This document shows, piece after piece, positions 35,372 to 46,056 of a DNA stretch of 64,000 nt. This stretch comes from Acanthosepion esculentum (taxonomy: Eukaryota; Mollusca; Cephalopoda; Sepiida; Sepiidae): assembly GCA_964036315.1 (NCBI GenBank), contig OZ038507.1, positions 58,824,502-58,888,501 on the forward strand, in the 5' to 3' direction. Each line of letters begins with the position of its first letter. Position 1 is the first letter of the stretch. The position numbers and the translations under genes are program-made. The notes beneath the pieces were generated by a model. It did not search any database. It saw only the letters and a program-made list of their open reading frames with translations, and was not told the origin of the DNA.

Positions 35372-36778
35372 CAGTTGCGACCAAAATGATCAGAACGGTT
35401 GAAAAAATAACAAAATAATCAAAAATGACAGAGAATACTGGAATTATTTAATATTTAGTGTGAAGACCTTTAGCTTCAATCACACTTTGACATCTTCGAC
35501 TGCATGAGGAAATTAAATTTTCAATTTCTTGCTGGGTGATCTTATTCCATTCTTCCTGAAGGGCATTCCATAATTACTCGGTTGTTTTAGGATTTCTGGC
35601 TTTCGAACGTTCTCTAGAATATTCCAGACATTTTCAATAGGATTGAGATCTGGGTTTTGAGCAGGCGAATCCATAACAATAACCTTTTCAGCCTTGAGGA
35701 AGTTCATGACCACCTTAGCCTTGTGACATGGGGCATTGTCCTGCATGAATATGGATTTCTCAGCACAGGTAAGACATGATCTTTTACAAGTTGTTTATAA
35801 ACTCCTGCATTTACCTTTCCATGTAATCGCACCAAAGGGCCCACACCATCTCCAGATATCATCCCCCAAACCATGACACTTCCTCCACCGAATTTAACAC
35901 TAGTCTTAAGGCATTTAGGCGACAATTTTTCACCTTTTCGACGAACGTACCTTTTCCCAGCTGAGCCAAATAACATAAACTTAGATTCATCACAGAAATG
36001 CACCGTTTGCCATTTTCCTTGAGACCGCAACACATTTTCGGCTGCAAAGGTAAGACGACACTTTTTATTCTTGGAGCTGATCAGTGGCTTCACTGCAGGT
36101 GCTCTTGCTTGTAGGCCATGTTCAACTAAACAACGAGACACAGTTTTTCGAGATAAGGTTTTCTTCAGTACAATGCTCATTTCCCGAGAATCATCAGCAG
36201 CAGTTTTAAATCTGTCCTTTTTAACCAACTTTACCATAGCACGATCTTCTCTCTTGGTCGTTTTTCTTGGCCTACCTGTAGACTTTATTGCTTCACACGA
36301 ACCACAATCATCGCAGACCTTAAGAATACTGTGAACAACACTTTTTGACTTGTTAACAATATTTGCAATAGACCCAATACTTAAATTATCCTTCTTTCGA
36401 AGCTTAATAATCTGCTGACGAATTGGTAACGGAGTAAGTGGCATTATATTAACTGCAGATATTCTTACTAATGTTTAATAAACGAACCGTCACGTAAACA
36501 AATTAAAAAAATTAGAGTTCGCCGGTTAAATATACTAAAACACGGAGTAAAAGCAACCGTTCTGATCATTTTGGCCGCCATGGGTTTTGCAGTAAATCAC
36601 TAAATCATCCAAAACTTTTGTATTATCCTCTCAAATTACACCAAAATCTCAGACAATAACAATTAATATAGTATTTATAGTCTGTGAAAATTATAGAATA
36701 TAAAACAACTTTTATAAAAAAATTATACCTACTTTTCTGACGAAAATAATGCCGTTCTGAACATTTTGGCCGCAACTG
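35372..36778 (-). mobile_element. Tc1-like element with TIRs and TA duplication
   Basis: 1407 bp. Ends cagttgcgaccaaaatgatc (35372 on) and its inverse at 36778, flanked by TA at 35370-35371 and 36779-36780. Only 4 bp beyond the mariner's TA. A further inward-facing TIR-like copy (aaccgttctgatcattttgg) lies at 36555-36574. Confidence 0.9.
35513..36444 (-). pseudogene. Tc1-like transposase, one frameshift
   Basis: Start at 36444. N-terminal paired-type HTH (RQQIIKLRKKDNLSIGSIAN, STGRPRKTTKREDRAM hinge), then the DDE domain: VHFCDESKFMLFG, KFGGGSVMVWGMISGDGVG, MQDNAPCHKA and NPDLNPIENVWNIL. The second Asp to Glu spacing is 34 (DD34E). The frame slips once near 35755, so the ORF is split into 35704-36444 and 35513-35746; otherwise well preserved. 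Confidence 0.92.
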
Positions 36779-36890
36779 TATCTATCACAGTTTCTTCATA
36801 CTCTTCATATCTATCCCATTCTGTCTATTTAACTATCGATCGATTTAATTCTGTTCGTATCTAACTATCGATCGATGTCTGTCTATTCAC

Positions 36891-36924
<34 letters not shown>

Positions 36925-36929
36925 ATATC

Positions 36930-36963
<34 letters not shown>

Positions 36964-37007
36964 TTTATATCTGTTTATTCATGTCGATCTCATTCCGTTC
37001 ATCTCTC

Positions 37008-37050
<43 letters not shown>

Positions 37051-37075
37051 GCGAGCTAGCGAGCTAGCTAGCTAG
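36779..37075. repeat. TATC array, right part, with TA and CTAG tracts
   Basis: (TATC)n 36893-36925 and 37008-37049, (TA)n 36926-36956, and a short (GCTA/CTAG) run 37048-37078. Interrupting words cattctgt and ttcgtatcta match those left of the mariner, consistent with one pre-insertion array. Confidence 0.9.
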
Positions 37076-38059
37076 CTCTTAATATTTCTGTCTGTCAATG
37101 TGTGTCAATGTTGGAATTTGAGCAAGACAAGATGGCCGTTTTATAATTGATGATACTTCTCTTTTTTTTATTCCTTCATTCCTTTTTTTTTTTTTTTTGC
37201 TTTTCCTTGTCCCATTTCTTTTTCGTTCCTTTTTTTCTACTTTTTTTACTCACACTTTCTTACGACTACCACGAGTATGCTTCCCCGATCACAATTTGGT
37301 CAAGTCTAGGCGTAACCGTTAACTTCCTCACCTATGCGCAGGCTTGGTGCCTTTTACTCTCTACCTCGAGTGGCTACTACAGGGTGAACCCCATTGTAAA
37401 AAATATCTATCTTACAATTTCGAACGCCGAAATCATTCGAATTTTAATAAGCGTCTCTCAAGACTTGATGACTTCCGTTTCCGACACCCGCCGCAGACTG
37501 AAGCCTCTTGAACCGTTTTAATTTCGCGTGTTGACATTCACTTATCCATTCTCCCTGCCACCGACCTTCTTTGCTTCGTGCCAGACGTACGACCACCCAG
37601 TTGCAAGCGGACATATTGGCTTCCTCAAGGGAGATGAGATAGAACGACAAATTCGATTAAGGAGAGAGAAACGGGGCAAACATGGTGTTCAGGGCATTCG
37701 AGTCTTGGAGATGGAGAGTTCGGAGCAGGGACGGCGGATTATGCAAATGGCGATGTATCTTGTCTTAAAGAAGGATTAGAAAGACAAAAGACAACGAAAC
37801 CGAGCAAAAGAAACTGCAAAAGTAAAGACTCAGGCAGAGTAAGGTTAGTTTTTGCAGAAAACAAAATTGTTCCTTTCACACCTGAATCGCCATGAACGTC
37901 TTCTTCGATTGAATTACTGCTACCATTATAGCAGTCTAGCATTGTGGGTCATATATCCGCATATTCATGGGGGTCAAGTGATAGAAAGTCAAAACTTTCT
38001 TTAATAAGTCTTCAAAATAAAATAAAAATTGCATGAACACAAAAGGGTTCTTCTACCAA
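37076..38059. other. Unassigned ~1-kb stretch
   Basis: Mixed composition. Frames at 37147-37521, 37444-37650 and 37528-37779 are not recognised and overlap each other. T-rich at 37160-37250. No repeat seen. Confidence 0.5.
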
Positions 38060-38335
38060 ACAACTCGTTTAGTGCATTAGTTGCTCGCCGTAATGAGTAT
38101 CAAAGAAGAGGATTCATATATTTCCTTCTCCTTGACCGGTTCTCACCCAAAGCTATAGAACCCAGTCTATCCTGCTATTTATCCATAGATGGGGGGAAGT
38201 TTCATACCTTTCCCAAGGGTATTAGGACGTAAGTGAATGTAATGTATCCGACGGGAATTCGAACTCGGCTCTCAGCCGCTGTTCATTGCTCCACCGATCC
38301 GCTATCCATTACACCACTGTACCACTTTGTCTACC
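38060..38335 (-). mobile_element. tRNA-type SINE, reverse copy
   Basis: Minus strand: cagtggtgtaatggatagcg (A-box like) and gagccgagttcgaattcccg (B-box like) at about 38240-38335, then the body with tctatggataaatagcagga. Same family as the module fused to 5S at 14 and 38.8 kb, here without 5S. Confidence 0.75.
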
Positions 38336-38480
38336 CCCAGCTATGGTTAAATAGCAGGACAAAGTGGGTTTACATAGCCTTGGGTGGCAACCGATCTAGA
38401 AGAAATAAAACCGGCCTGGAGGGTTGGTTCGTAAGATTATCTTGCCAAAGAAACACCACTTCTATTGCGGCTGCAGTACA
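38325..38480 (+). mobile_element. SINE body, forward copy (head-to-head with the previous one)
   Basis: cagctatggttaaatagcag and gtttacatagccttgggtgg mirror the reverse copy, so 38060-38480 forms an imperfect inverted repeat. Confidence 0.7.
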
Positions 38481-38564
38481 TGTGGTTCCCCTACGACCCT
38501 ACGGGTCACGGGATAAAAAACATGAGTATGACAATAATTTTGATTAAAAAAAAAAAACACTACT

Positions 38565-38720
38565 TTAATTAAAAGAGAAAGCTGTTTACTAAGACGAAGA
38601 TATATAGAAAGTGCTCTAATCGCTGGATCATCTACAATAAATTTGCGTCAAGCTCCCTAAAACATTTCACGTTTCTTGACAGCGCTTCTATTATCACAAC
38701 GTAGGATATTTAATAAGAAA
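38565..38720 (+). mobile_element. Penelope-like element fragment (GIY-YIG C-terminus)
   Basis: Encodes ESCLLRRRYIESALIAGSST INLRQAP, aligning with the C-terminal part of the PLE endonuclease seen at 50.2 kb (RRCLESDLVDGSATINLCSG) and 41.6 kb. Confidence 0.65.
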
Positions 38721-38728
38721 AGGGTTAC

Positions 38729-39085
38729 TGCCACATCACGTTGAAACACCGGTTCCCATACGATCACCGGAAGTAAGCAACGTTGAGAATGATTGGAGAT
38801 GGGTGACAACTTAGTAATACCAGTTGTTGTAATCTTGGATGTGTAAATGGATAATTGCTAATTGGAGAGCTGAGTTCCAATTCCAGTTGGATTCATTATA
38901 TTCACCTACGCTCAAATACCCTAGAGAAAACAAACAATTCATCATTACTTCCCCCAGCTATGGGTTAATTAGTAGGACTTCTAACGGTAAATCATTATTA
39001 TGTACAAATGAGTCTTACCATCTAAAAATATTTTCTGGTTGCAGATCAACTGCAAAGGGTTGATAAGCCGTAAAACATATCAATG
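38729..39085 (+). mobile_element. 5S-tRNA chimeric SINE, second copy (single head)
   Basis: 5S-like head 38729-38833 (cacgttgaaacaccggttcc, gatcaccggaagtaagcaac, gagatgggtgacaa, aataccagttgttgtaa), tRNA-like module 38838-38905 (gtgtaaatggataattgcta, gagctgagttccaattcc), then the body with cagctatgggttaattagta and an end near gataagccg. Confirms the module order of the copy at 13.8 kb. Confidence 0.8.
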
Positions 39086-39284
39086 AATCAATTATGTACA
39101 AAAGGGATAAACAACACAAAAAAAAAACAACTAAAGTAAATCGGATAGTCAATAAACACTAAATACATTAAAAAAATGTATTTAAATTAGAAATTTCAGC
39201 CTCTCCTCTCCATCAGGCGTTTGTGTTACAAAAAACATTGGTGCTTTTGTCATTTTTGTAACACATCTCGTAAATATCAGATTT

Positions 39285-39841
39285 AAAAAAAAAGAAATTC
39301 ACCACCAAGCAAGGCGGGAGTGCCACTAGCACGCAAGGGGTTGCAGAGGATTGAGAACAAGAGTAAAGAGGCGTGTTTGAAGAAAGGATACAGAGACGGG
39401 CAGGGAACAAGCTCAGGGTGTCAGATGTCGATTGACTTTACACTTGAATATTTGAAGATTATAGTCATCATCGGGGAAGCAAGTAAGGGGAAGGGAGTTC
39501 CACAGAGGGGAATTGCGGGAGAAGAAGCTGTTTGAGTAGAAGAGACTGTTATGTTTAACCGTTTTGACACTGAAATGGTGGGACCGAGATGCCAGCCTGG
39601 TAGCTCGTTTAAATTCGTGCAGTCCGGGAACCAGCGAAAGTAGCTCGTCGGATCAGTTGCCGTGAAAATATTTGTAGAAGAGACAGGGGGAAGCCATGGC
39701 AAGTCTGTGGGATAGAGATTGGGATCAAGACCTATCATATTGCATATTCGTCTCTGGATTTTGTCGCGGAATCGAGACGTACAGCGGGAACACCAGTCGA
39801 TATATGACTGCAATATTCCATGCAAGGACGGACGGTTGATT
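39285..39841 (-). mobile_element. CR1/Jockey-type retrotransposon 3' end
   Basis: Minus strand: RFRDKIQRRICNMIGLDPNL, degraded middle, then KYSSVKSIDI (family KFKCNVNR position) and a 3' UTR aacccttgcgtgctagtggc ending in an A-run (plus-strand ...aaaaaaaaagaaattcaccac). Confidence 0.75.
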
Positions 39842-39869
39842 TGTAGATTTGAAGGATGAAATTACAATC

Positions 39870-40215
39870 TTCTCCTTGGTTGAAGCTAACCTGTTCAGCA
39901 GCTATAACCCACAGGAACCACTATTTCCAGGTGTACCAGCGTGATAGTTTCGATGGGAACATACGCTTATTTGTGTTCGCTTGCAATAATTCTAAACGTG
40001 TCGTCAAAGAGGCTAAGGCATTTTTTGGCTGATAGAATAAGGTACCTTATAGCCTCTAATAAATGTGTTTCTCGTGACTACTGGTGGCTCTGTAACAGTG
40101 TCTTAATAAAGAATAAGTTTGCTCTTCCGCTACCCTTCCCTCAATTTGAGGGGGTAACATCTGCTGATGTAGCAGAATGCTTGGCTCGTAAATTCTCTTC
40201 AAATTAAGCTATAGA
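39870..40215 (+). mobile_element. CR1/Jockey-type ORF2 linker fragment
   Basis: Codons resembling AIATHRNHYFQVYQ, NIRLFVFACNNSKRVVKEAK and SRDYWWLCNSVLIKNKFALP..VTSADVAECLARKFSSN match the segment between endonuclease and RT of this class. One frameshift near 40030. Orientation is opposite to the neighbouring tail. Confidence 0.6.
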
Positions 40216-40449
40216 CACATCTAAAGCATCCTTACTTTCCCCTTAGTACTGAGTCTCTGTTGACTGATATGCATATACTGTAAGTAACAGCAAAATTGGC
40301 CAAACCATGTAACAGCATGCTAATAATTGTTCATCCCACAAAATCTTTAATATCTAAAGAACCAATTGAGTTTCATTTTTCCGGGTTTTCAGATAAGACG
40401 TGTAGCTATCTTGACGCCATTTGACGCAAGAACAACTGAAAAACCCTTT

Positions 40450-41007
40450 GAGTTATCCAGCTAGAAAAAGAACGGGTTAAAATCGTTTTGTGTCAGCCTG
40501 ACCGTGTTTTCCCAATTGAGCAATGGTGAAACGAAAAAAATAGATCAGATCTTCAGCAATGGTTCCAACATTCATACTCTGGCTTCCATCTTCAAAGTCC
40601 ATTCAAGAACCATCAAGGGAACGGTGAATAATTCTAAAAAAAAAAGAGGGAACAGTAGAGAGGAAAACTGGATGAGGAGGTCACAACAGGAAGAGGGATC
40701 ATCATTTTAAATTAGAGCTAAATACATTCTTATTGTTTATTCAAGAAGCATCAAGAGAACGGTGAATAAGTTTTGAAAAAGAGGGAACAGTAGAGAGGAA
40801 AACTGGATCAGGAGGTCCCAACAGGAAGAGGGATCATCATTTCAAATTAGAGCTAAATACATTCTTATTGTTTATTCAAGAACCATCAAGAGAACGGTGA
40901 ATAAGTTTTAAAAAAGAGGGAACAGTAGAGAGGAAAACTGGATGAGGAGGTCACAACAGGAAGAGGGATCATCATTTCAACTGAGTGCTAAATACATTCT
41001 TATTGTT
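40450..41007 (+). repeat. DNA-transposon HTH fragment with ~135-bp tandem triplication
   Basis: 40504-40650 encodes IDQIFSNGSNIHTLASIFKV HSRTIKGTV, a helix-turn-helix like those of Tc1-type transposases (tentative). From 40601 a unit is repeated three times (starts 40601, 40739, 40873), containing gagggaacagtagagaggaa and agagctaaatacattcttat. The unexpanded homologue is at 41310-41500. Confidence 0.7.
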
Positions 41008-41125
41008 CAAAGTAGCGTCCAATAGTATTACAAAAAACTCGGAGAATTCCAGTAAGATATATTTAATTCTAAGAGATAAAGGTTTAAAGTTTAATCTAAC
41101 AAATTAACAATTTTGCTGTGACACC

Positions 41126-41129
<4 letters not shown>

Positions 41130-41215
<86 letters not shown>
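41130..41215. repeat. (TA)n then (GA)n
   Basis: (TA)n 41130-41176 followed by (GA)n 41177-41213. Confidence 0.95.
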
Positions 41216-41218
<3 letters not shown>

Positions 41219-41309
41219 AAAGAGAGAGATATATAAATATTTTCTGTATATAATATTATCTATAATTCTGATTACTTTGGAGTACATTATCCTTGGACAT
41301 TAACATGTT

Positions 41310-41500
41310 GAATCCAACTAAAAAAAGAGGTGGTTAAAATTGTTTTGTGTCTGGCTCACTGTCTTCCCAACTGAGCAATAGCGAAAGGAAAAATATCGTT
41401 CAGGCTTTCAGTCATGATACCGACATTCATAGTCTGGCTTCAATCCTCAAAGTCCATTCGAGAACAATCAAGAAAACGATGAATAAGTTTTTAAAAAAAA
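41310..41500 (+). mobile_element. DNA-transposon HTH fragment, single copy
   Basis: Homologous to 40450-40650 (gttttgtgtctggctcac, actgagcaatagcgaaagg, LASILKVHSRTIKKTMNKF). Ends in an A-run where a Penelope-like fragment begins. Confidence 0.6.
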
Positions 41501-41503
41501 ACA

Positions 41504-41965
41504 CTTATTAATCGGTTGTTCACCGTAACAAAACGGACCAGAATTTTGATACAGGTAAATCTATTCTGATTAAAATGAAAATAATCCACTGAGAGGAAAA
41601 TGTCTGAAATGCCTTAATCGCTCTTTCCCTGCGATAAATTTGCGTCCAGGCTCTTACAATATATTACCATTCTTGGTAGATTTTATATTGTCACGGTATG
41701 GGATAGTCAGGGTCAAAGGTGATAGAGAGAAAAAGAAAAAGAAAAAAGAAAAAGAAAAAGAAAAAAGAAAAAGAAAAAGAAAAAAGAATACGGATGAATT
41801 TGAATAGATTGAGTAAAAAATGCTTTCCAAAATATTTATTTAAAAAATTTTGAAACTACAGGCGTCTCTCGTTTCGTGCGTATGTGTAGATGTGGCAACG
41901 TCAACAAGACCCAGTCCGATGAAATTCTAACGGATGAAACTCATCACAAATAACCTTTCCAGTTT
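41504..41965 (+). mobile_element. Penelope-like element 3' portion
   Basis: Decayed GIY-YIG C-terminus (TGQNFDTGKSILIKMK, NALIALS, ICVQAL) followed by the 3' region with gcgtctctcgtttcgtgcg and cggatgaaact that also follows the ORF at 50.1 kb. Interrupted by an (AAAAAG)n expansion at 41723-41786. Ends at a (TA)n tract. Confidence 0.7.
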
Positions 41966-41969
41966 GTCA

Positions 41970-41976
41970 TAATTTA

Positions 41977-42035
<59 letters not shown>

Positions 42036-42444
42036 CATGAATGATTCATACAAAAAATAGATATTGAAGTTAATGATATAAATGGCGAGAATACATCTTC
42101 GCAAACAAATTTAATAAATGACATTAACCCCGAACCTGTAGATGAATGTTATGATCCCTGTTTATAAATTCCAGTTGCATAAGGTCTTTTTTAAATTTTT
42201 TACAAGCTTTCATCTGTGCATACAAACATCATCAGATAAGAAAATATATTTGTTTTTTTTTGCATCCAGGTAATAACAGGACAACGAAATATTAGATGTG
42301 ATCCGAAATATGTTTTTTTTAGAAATGTCATTTATTAAATTTGTTTGCGAAGATGTATTCTCTCAATTTATATCATTAACTTCAATATCTGTTTTTTTTT
42401 GTATGAATGATTCATGTAATGCAAATTGAACTGCACCATATACT

Positions 42445-42538
<94 letters not shown>

Positions 42539-42580
42539 GTTTCCATTTTGTCATATTTTATATCATATATATATATATAT
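41970..42580. repeat. TA-flanked foldback: 90-bp inverted repeat between (TA)n tracts
   Basis: (TA)n 41972-42033; left arm 42036-42125 (tgaatgattcatacaaaaaa ... aataaatgacatt); ~200-bp loop; right arm 42327-42417 is its near-perfect inverse; (TA)n 42448-42578. The loop holds atctgatgatgtttgtatgc (reverse) and aggtaataacagg. Confidence 0.9.
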
Positions 42581-42599
42581 ATGGTTAGAGAGAATCTCA

Positions 42600-42812
42600 G
42601 TTGAGTTCCACCACGGAATATGCGAGCGACCTACCTCTTCGTCACCGAGGCCCGTTGGGACAGTTGGTATGACGTTTGCTTGATAACCTAACTGTCAGGG
42701 TTTCAATTCTCGGTAGTGGATTCGCACTGCTGACGAGTCCGAAATATAGGACGAAACGGCCGTCCAGTGATTTCTGCATTTTGCTGAGGTTTCAGATTCA
42801 ATGAATTACCTA
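42600..42812 (+). mobile_element. tRNA-like SINE with hammerhead ribozyme, copy 1
   Basis: tRNA-like head: A-box-like tgggacagttggtatgacg (42656-42674) and a degenerate B box gggtttcaattctcgg (42698-42713); then agtggatt and the ribozyme (next entry); then a tail tttctgcattttgctgagg. Upstream cttcgtcaccgaggccc matches copy 3. Ends at a short (TA)n. The same head-ribozyme-tail order occurs twice more, reversed, at 59.7 and 60.1 kb. Confidence 0.85.
42725..42769 (+). ncRNA. Hammerhead ribozyme, copy 1
   Basis: All core elements present in order: stem I CACTG; CTGACGA; stem II GTCC ... GGAC closing an 8-nt loop (gaaatata, 42741-42748); GAAAC; very short stem III (C-GGCC-G); cleavage triplet GTC (42762-42764); stem I partner CAGTG. 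Predicted cut after C42764. The short stem III with a palindromic GGCC is like type I hammerheads of retrozymes, Penelope-like elements and the schistosome Sm-alpha SINE, which often act as dimers. Confidence 0.92.
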
Positions 42813-42816
42813 ATTA

Positions 42817-42991
<175 letters not shown>

Positions 42992-43106
42992 AATGATTGC
43001 TATTATGTTTGATCATGAGACGTTCTAAGCTTTGTATAGTGGCTTTAGTTTTGGGAGAAAATAAAGACAAAAACTGTCCGACACTTGGATATATTTTTTT
43101 ACGAAA

Positions 43107-43607
43107 CCGCTATATATATATATATATATTTAAAGACATTTTTATGTTTAAAATTCTTTTTTTTTCTTCTTATAGATACAAGTATTTAAGTAAATGCTCT
43201 ACCTATAACAAACAGTATTAAATAATATTTACCGGCCTGAATGTCCGAGAAATTTTCATAGAAAATATTCGTCCTCCGACAGGATTCGAACCTTTATCTT
43301 ATACGGAACCGTCATTAACGTGCCTTAACCGTTTCGGCTACTGAGGATCGTTCGCTTGGCTAGGTCGTATTTACTACTTTCAAACTTAAATCTTCCATGA
43401 ATCTCTCACGTACATTCATAACTACTCATGGCCTATCAAATGTAATCAAATGACGTCACACATTATGAAATGGACAAAGTCCGACAATTATTTAAAGACA
43501 TTTTTATGTTTAACATTCTTTGTTTTTTATAGATACAAGTATTTAAGTAAATGCTCTGTTTTATAATAAACAGTATTAAATAACTTTTACCGGCCTGAAT
43601 GTCCGAG

Positions 43608-43664
<57 letters not shown>

Positions 43665-43665
43665 G
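43107..43665 (-). mobile_element. tRNA-Ser-type SINE, head-to-tail 1.4 units between (TA)n tracts
   Basis: (TA)n 43107-43128; 43129-43480 is one full reverse unit (tail, tRNA-like core 43271-43347, leader); 43481-43612 is the tail of a second unit in the same orientation joined to the first leader by aaatggacaaagtccgacaa; (TA)n 43613-43660. The tandem junction is the same as in the 62.3-62.7 kb locus. Confidence 0.8.
43271..43347 (-). pseudogene. tRNA-Ser/Leu-like core, copy B
   Basis: Acceptor TCCTCAG / CGGAGGA, A-box-like gccgaaacggttaaggcac, shortened anticodon arm, T arm with ggttcgaatcc. Deleted in the anticodon loop. Confidence 0.7.
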
Positions 43666-44127
43666 TAGGTATTCGTTTATCTCGCGTTATATTTGGTCAA
43701 AATTCGTGAGTCAAAACAAATGCAAATTGAATTAACGATTCATAAACAAATTCGGAATGGATTTTTAGGTAACACTTAACTTAGGATCAGGTAAAATAAA
43801 ACGGTACGTCAAAAGGTCTCTTTTTCACTTGACATGGCTATTACCATATAGACTCGCGGTAATTTTTATTGTTTTAAATAGATATTTTTTATAGAATTTA
43901 AAAATAAAAAAAAACATAACATATGAAACTGAATAATGAACTGGAACTGCACCCTTCGAAAATTGAAACAAGAAGTGATCGGAAATAGTTATTTTTAACT
44001 ACATCGAGAAAAATATATCAGTTCTTTTTCATGTAGTGGGTTGGTGCATAATTATCAGGCGTTCTTGTAGGCAAGTTATTTGTTAATGAAAATTGCTGTT
44101 TTGTTTACTTTATTTTTAATAAAAATA
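43666..44127. other. Unassigned AT-rich stretch
   Basis: No recognised element or coding frame between the TA tract and the mariner. Confidence 0.5.
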
Positions 44128-45009
44128 CGAGGGTCATTCAATAAATAAGGTGAACTTTTCGGTATAAGGACTTCTAATACAGATAGAAGCTTACTCTTTT
44201 TTTTGTTTTACTTCTTTTTCACATGGATTTAATTTCTTTTGCAGATTAAAAAAAAAAACTTTGAGAGTTTTGGCGATTAACAAAGATGTCTGACCAAAAA
44301 GCATGCTCCAGGATTGAACAGCGGTCAGTTATCAAGTTTTTGGTTGCTGAAGAGTGCAAACCAGTTGAAATTCATAGGAGAATGTCAACTGTGTATGGTG
44401 CCACATGTTTCAGCAAAACAAATGTCTACAAGTGGGCTAAATTGTTTAAAGAAGGACGGAGCAGTGTTGAGGATGAAGACAGGCCTGGGAGGCCTACAGA
44501 AGTGAGGTCTCCTGAGGTGATCGAATCAGTCAATGACCTCATTCAGTCCCGACAGAAGAGTGACAGTGGATGACATTGCAAAGATTTTGAGCTTATCTGT
44601 TGGGACAAACGCAGGGGTCATCAGTCAGAATGAGTCATCTTGCATCATGACAACGCAAGGCCTCACACAGCAGCCCAAACGGTGCAGACCATCAACGAGC
44701 TGGGCTGAGAACTGCTCCCTCATCCCCCTTACAGCCCAGACCTTGCCCCTTCAGACTTTCACCTTTTGGTCCCTTGGGAGCGTTCACGAGAGGCACGAAG
44801 TTTAAAAGCGACGATGAAGTCAAAAGTGTTGTGAGCAACTGGCTGAGACACAGTCCAAAGATTTTTACGCTGAGGGAATACGGAAGCTTGTGCACAGATG
44901 GTTAAAGTGTGCTGGGAGACTACGTTGAAAATAAAATAAAAAGTAAGCTTCTGTCTGTATTAGAAGTCCTTATACCGAAAAATTCACCCTATTTATTGAA
45001 TGACCCTTG
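44128..45009 (+). mobile_element. mariner-like element, internally deleted, long TIRs
   Basis: 882 bp bounded by ~67-70-bp inverted repeats: cgagggtcattcaataaata at 44128 and its inverse ending at 45009; both extend through cggtataaggacttctaata. TA at 44126-44127 and 45010-45011. TIRs this long are unusual for mariner (~28 bp is typical). Confidence 0.88.
44286..44928 (+). pseudogene. mariner-like transposase with central deletion
   Basis: N-terminus intact (MSDQKACSRIEQRSVIKFLV, YKWAKLFKEGRSSVEDEDRP GRPTEV); a shift near 44530-44570; then a jump around 44605 from the HTH linker directly to the second catalytic block (HHDNARPHTAAQTVQ), SPDLAPSDFHLFGPL and a final GIRKLVHRWLKCAG. The region with the first catalytic Asp is gone, so it cannot be active. 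Confidence 0.88.
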
Positions 45010-46056
45010 TATTTTATTTTCAGGCTATAGAATTGCGTGTTGATAATCATATTCTTTTAAAAAATGTTACTGTTGAATTGTTATGTTTCTTTTTTCATAA
45101 TAAATATTGTTTGAAAAATATCTGATAGTTATCCACTAACCCAATATGGTTTTATAATACTTCGACTTTTGTAAATCCGTGAAACTTACCAAGGGAGGTA
45201 TTTTATTCCTTTGTGAAAAAACTGAATTTCTTGTAGTTATGGTTAATTACATATAATATCATAATCGTCTTGTGAATAAGCAATTGAATCAATTTTTTCT
45301 CAGATCACAGGAGTAAAAAAAAATGAAAATCTATTTTCATACACAATGTTTATGTTGTTTGGTTTTATGACATATCAACACCTCAATGGGTTATTTAATG
45401 TCGACAAGATTTTTATTGCTGGTAATATTTTTATAATTTAACATAATATTATTTTTGGTTCTAAGTCAAGTACGGCGCCTTTCTTAAGGATGTTCATCTT
45501 TACATCAAGAAACTGATTCGATCCTTTAGTTGGTTGGTTTGGTTTGGTTTGTTCTACGGCATATCAACATCTCAATGGCTTATTTAATGCCGACAAGATT
45601 TTTATTGCTGGAAATATATTTTGTTTGCCGAAAATGTATTGCTGGAAAAAATTTTTTCAAAAAAGCTTTGCTGGTATTAAAAACTATTTTTATACTTTCA
45701 TAGTGTTTTGACCTCTTTTTTTGGAGGGGGCATTATTTTCCCATAGCTGGTACCCTGGCAGGTGCTACCACCGCGGGTGAGGGTGAACCTGGGAACACCA
45801 TCAATTAAGAGGTGGTTCCAGGCTCCTCAAAACCTCCTGATCTGATGCCTTGCTGTCGGATGTAGTTTATCGTCTTACCCAGGACACGGATGTAGTTTAT
45901 CGTCTTACCCAGGATGCATGCACAATGAGACTTCCACAAAAAACGCGAGACCTAAGGTTTAATTTTTTTTTAAATGAAAAATCATTCTATAAGCTTTTAT
46001 TTTAGTTTTAATTTCAAGCTGATAGATTAAATTTAATATTTCCAAGAATAAAAATA
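45010..46056. other. Unassigned stretch with two direct-repeat pairs
   Basis: acatatcaacacctcaatgg ... gacaagatttttattgctgg at 45369-45423 recurs at 45559-45613. cggatgtagtttatcgtctt is duplicated in tandem at 45857-45914. GC-rich segment 45745-45860 with local hairpin potential (acctgggaacacc / ggtggttccaggc). No coding sequence recognised. Confidence 0.6.
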
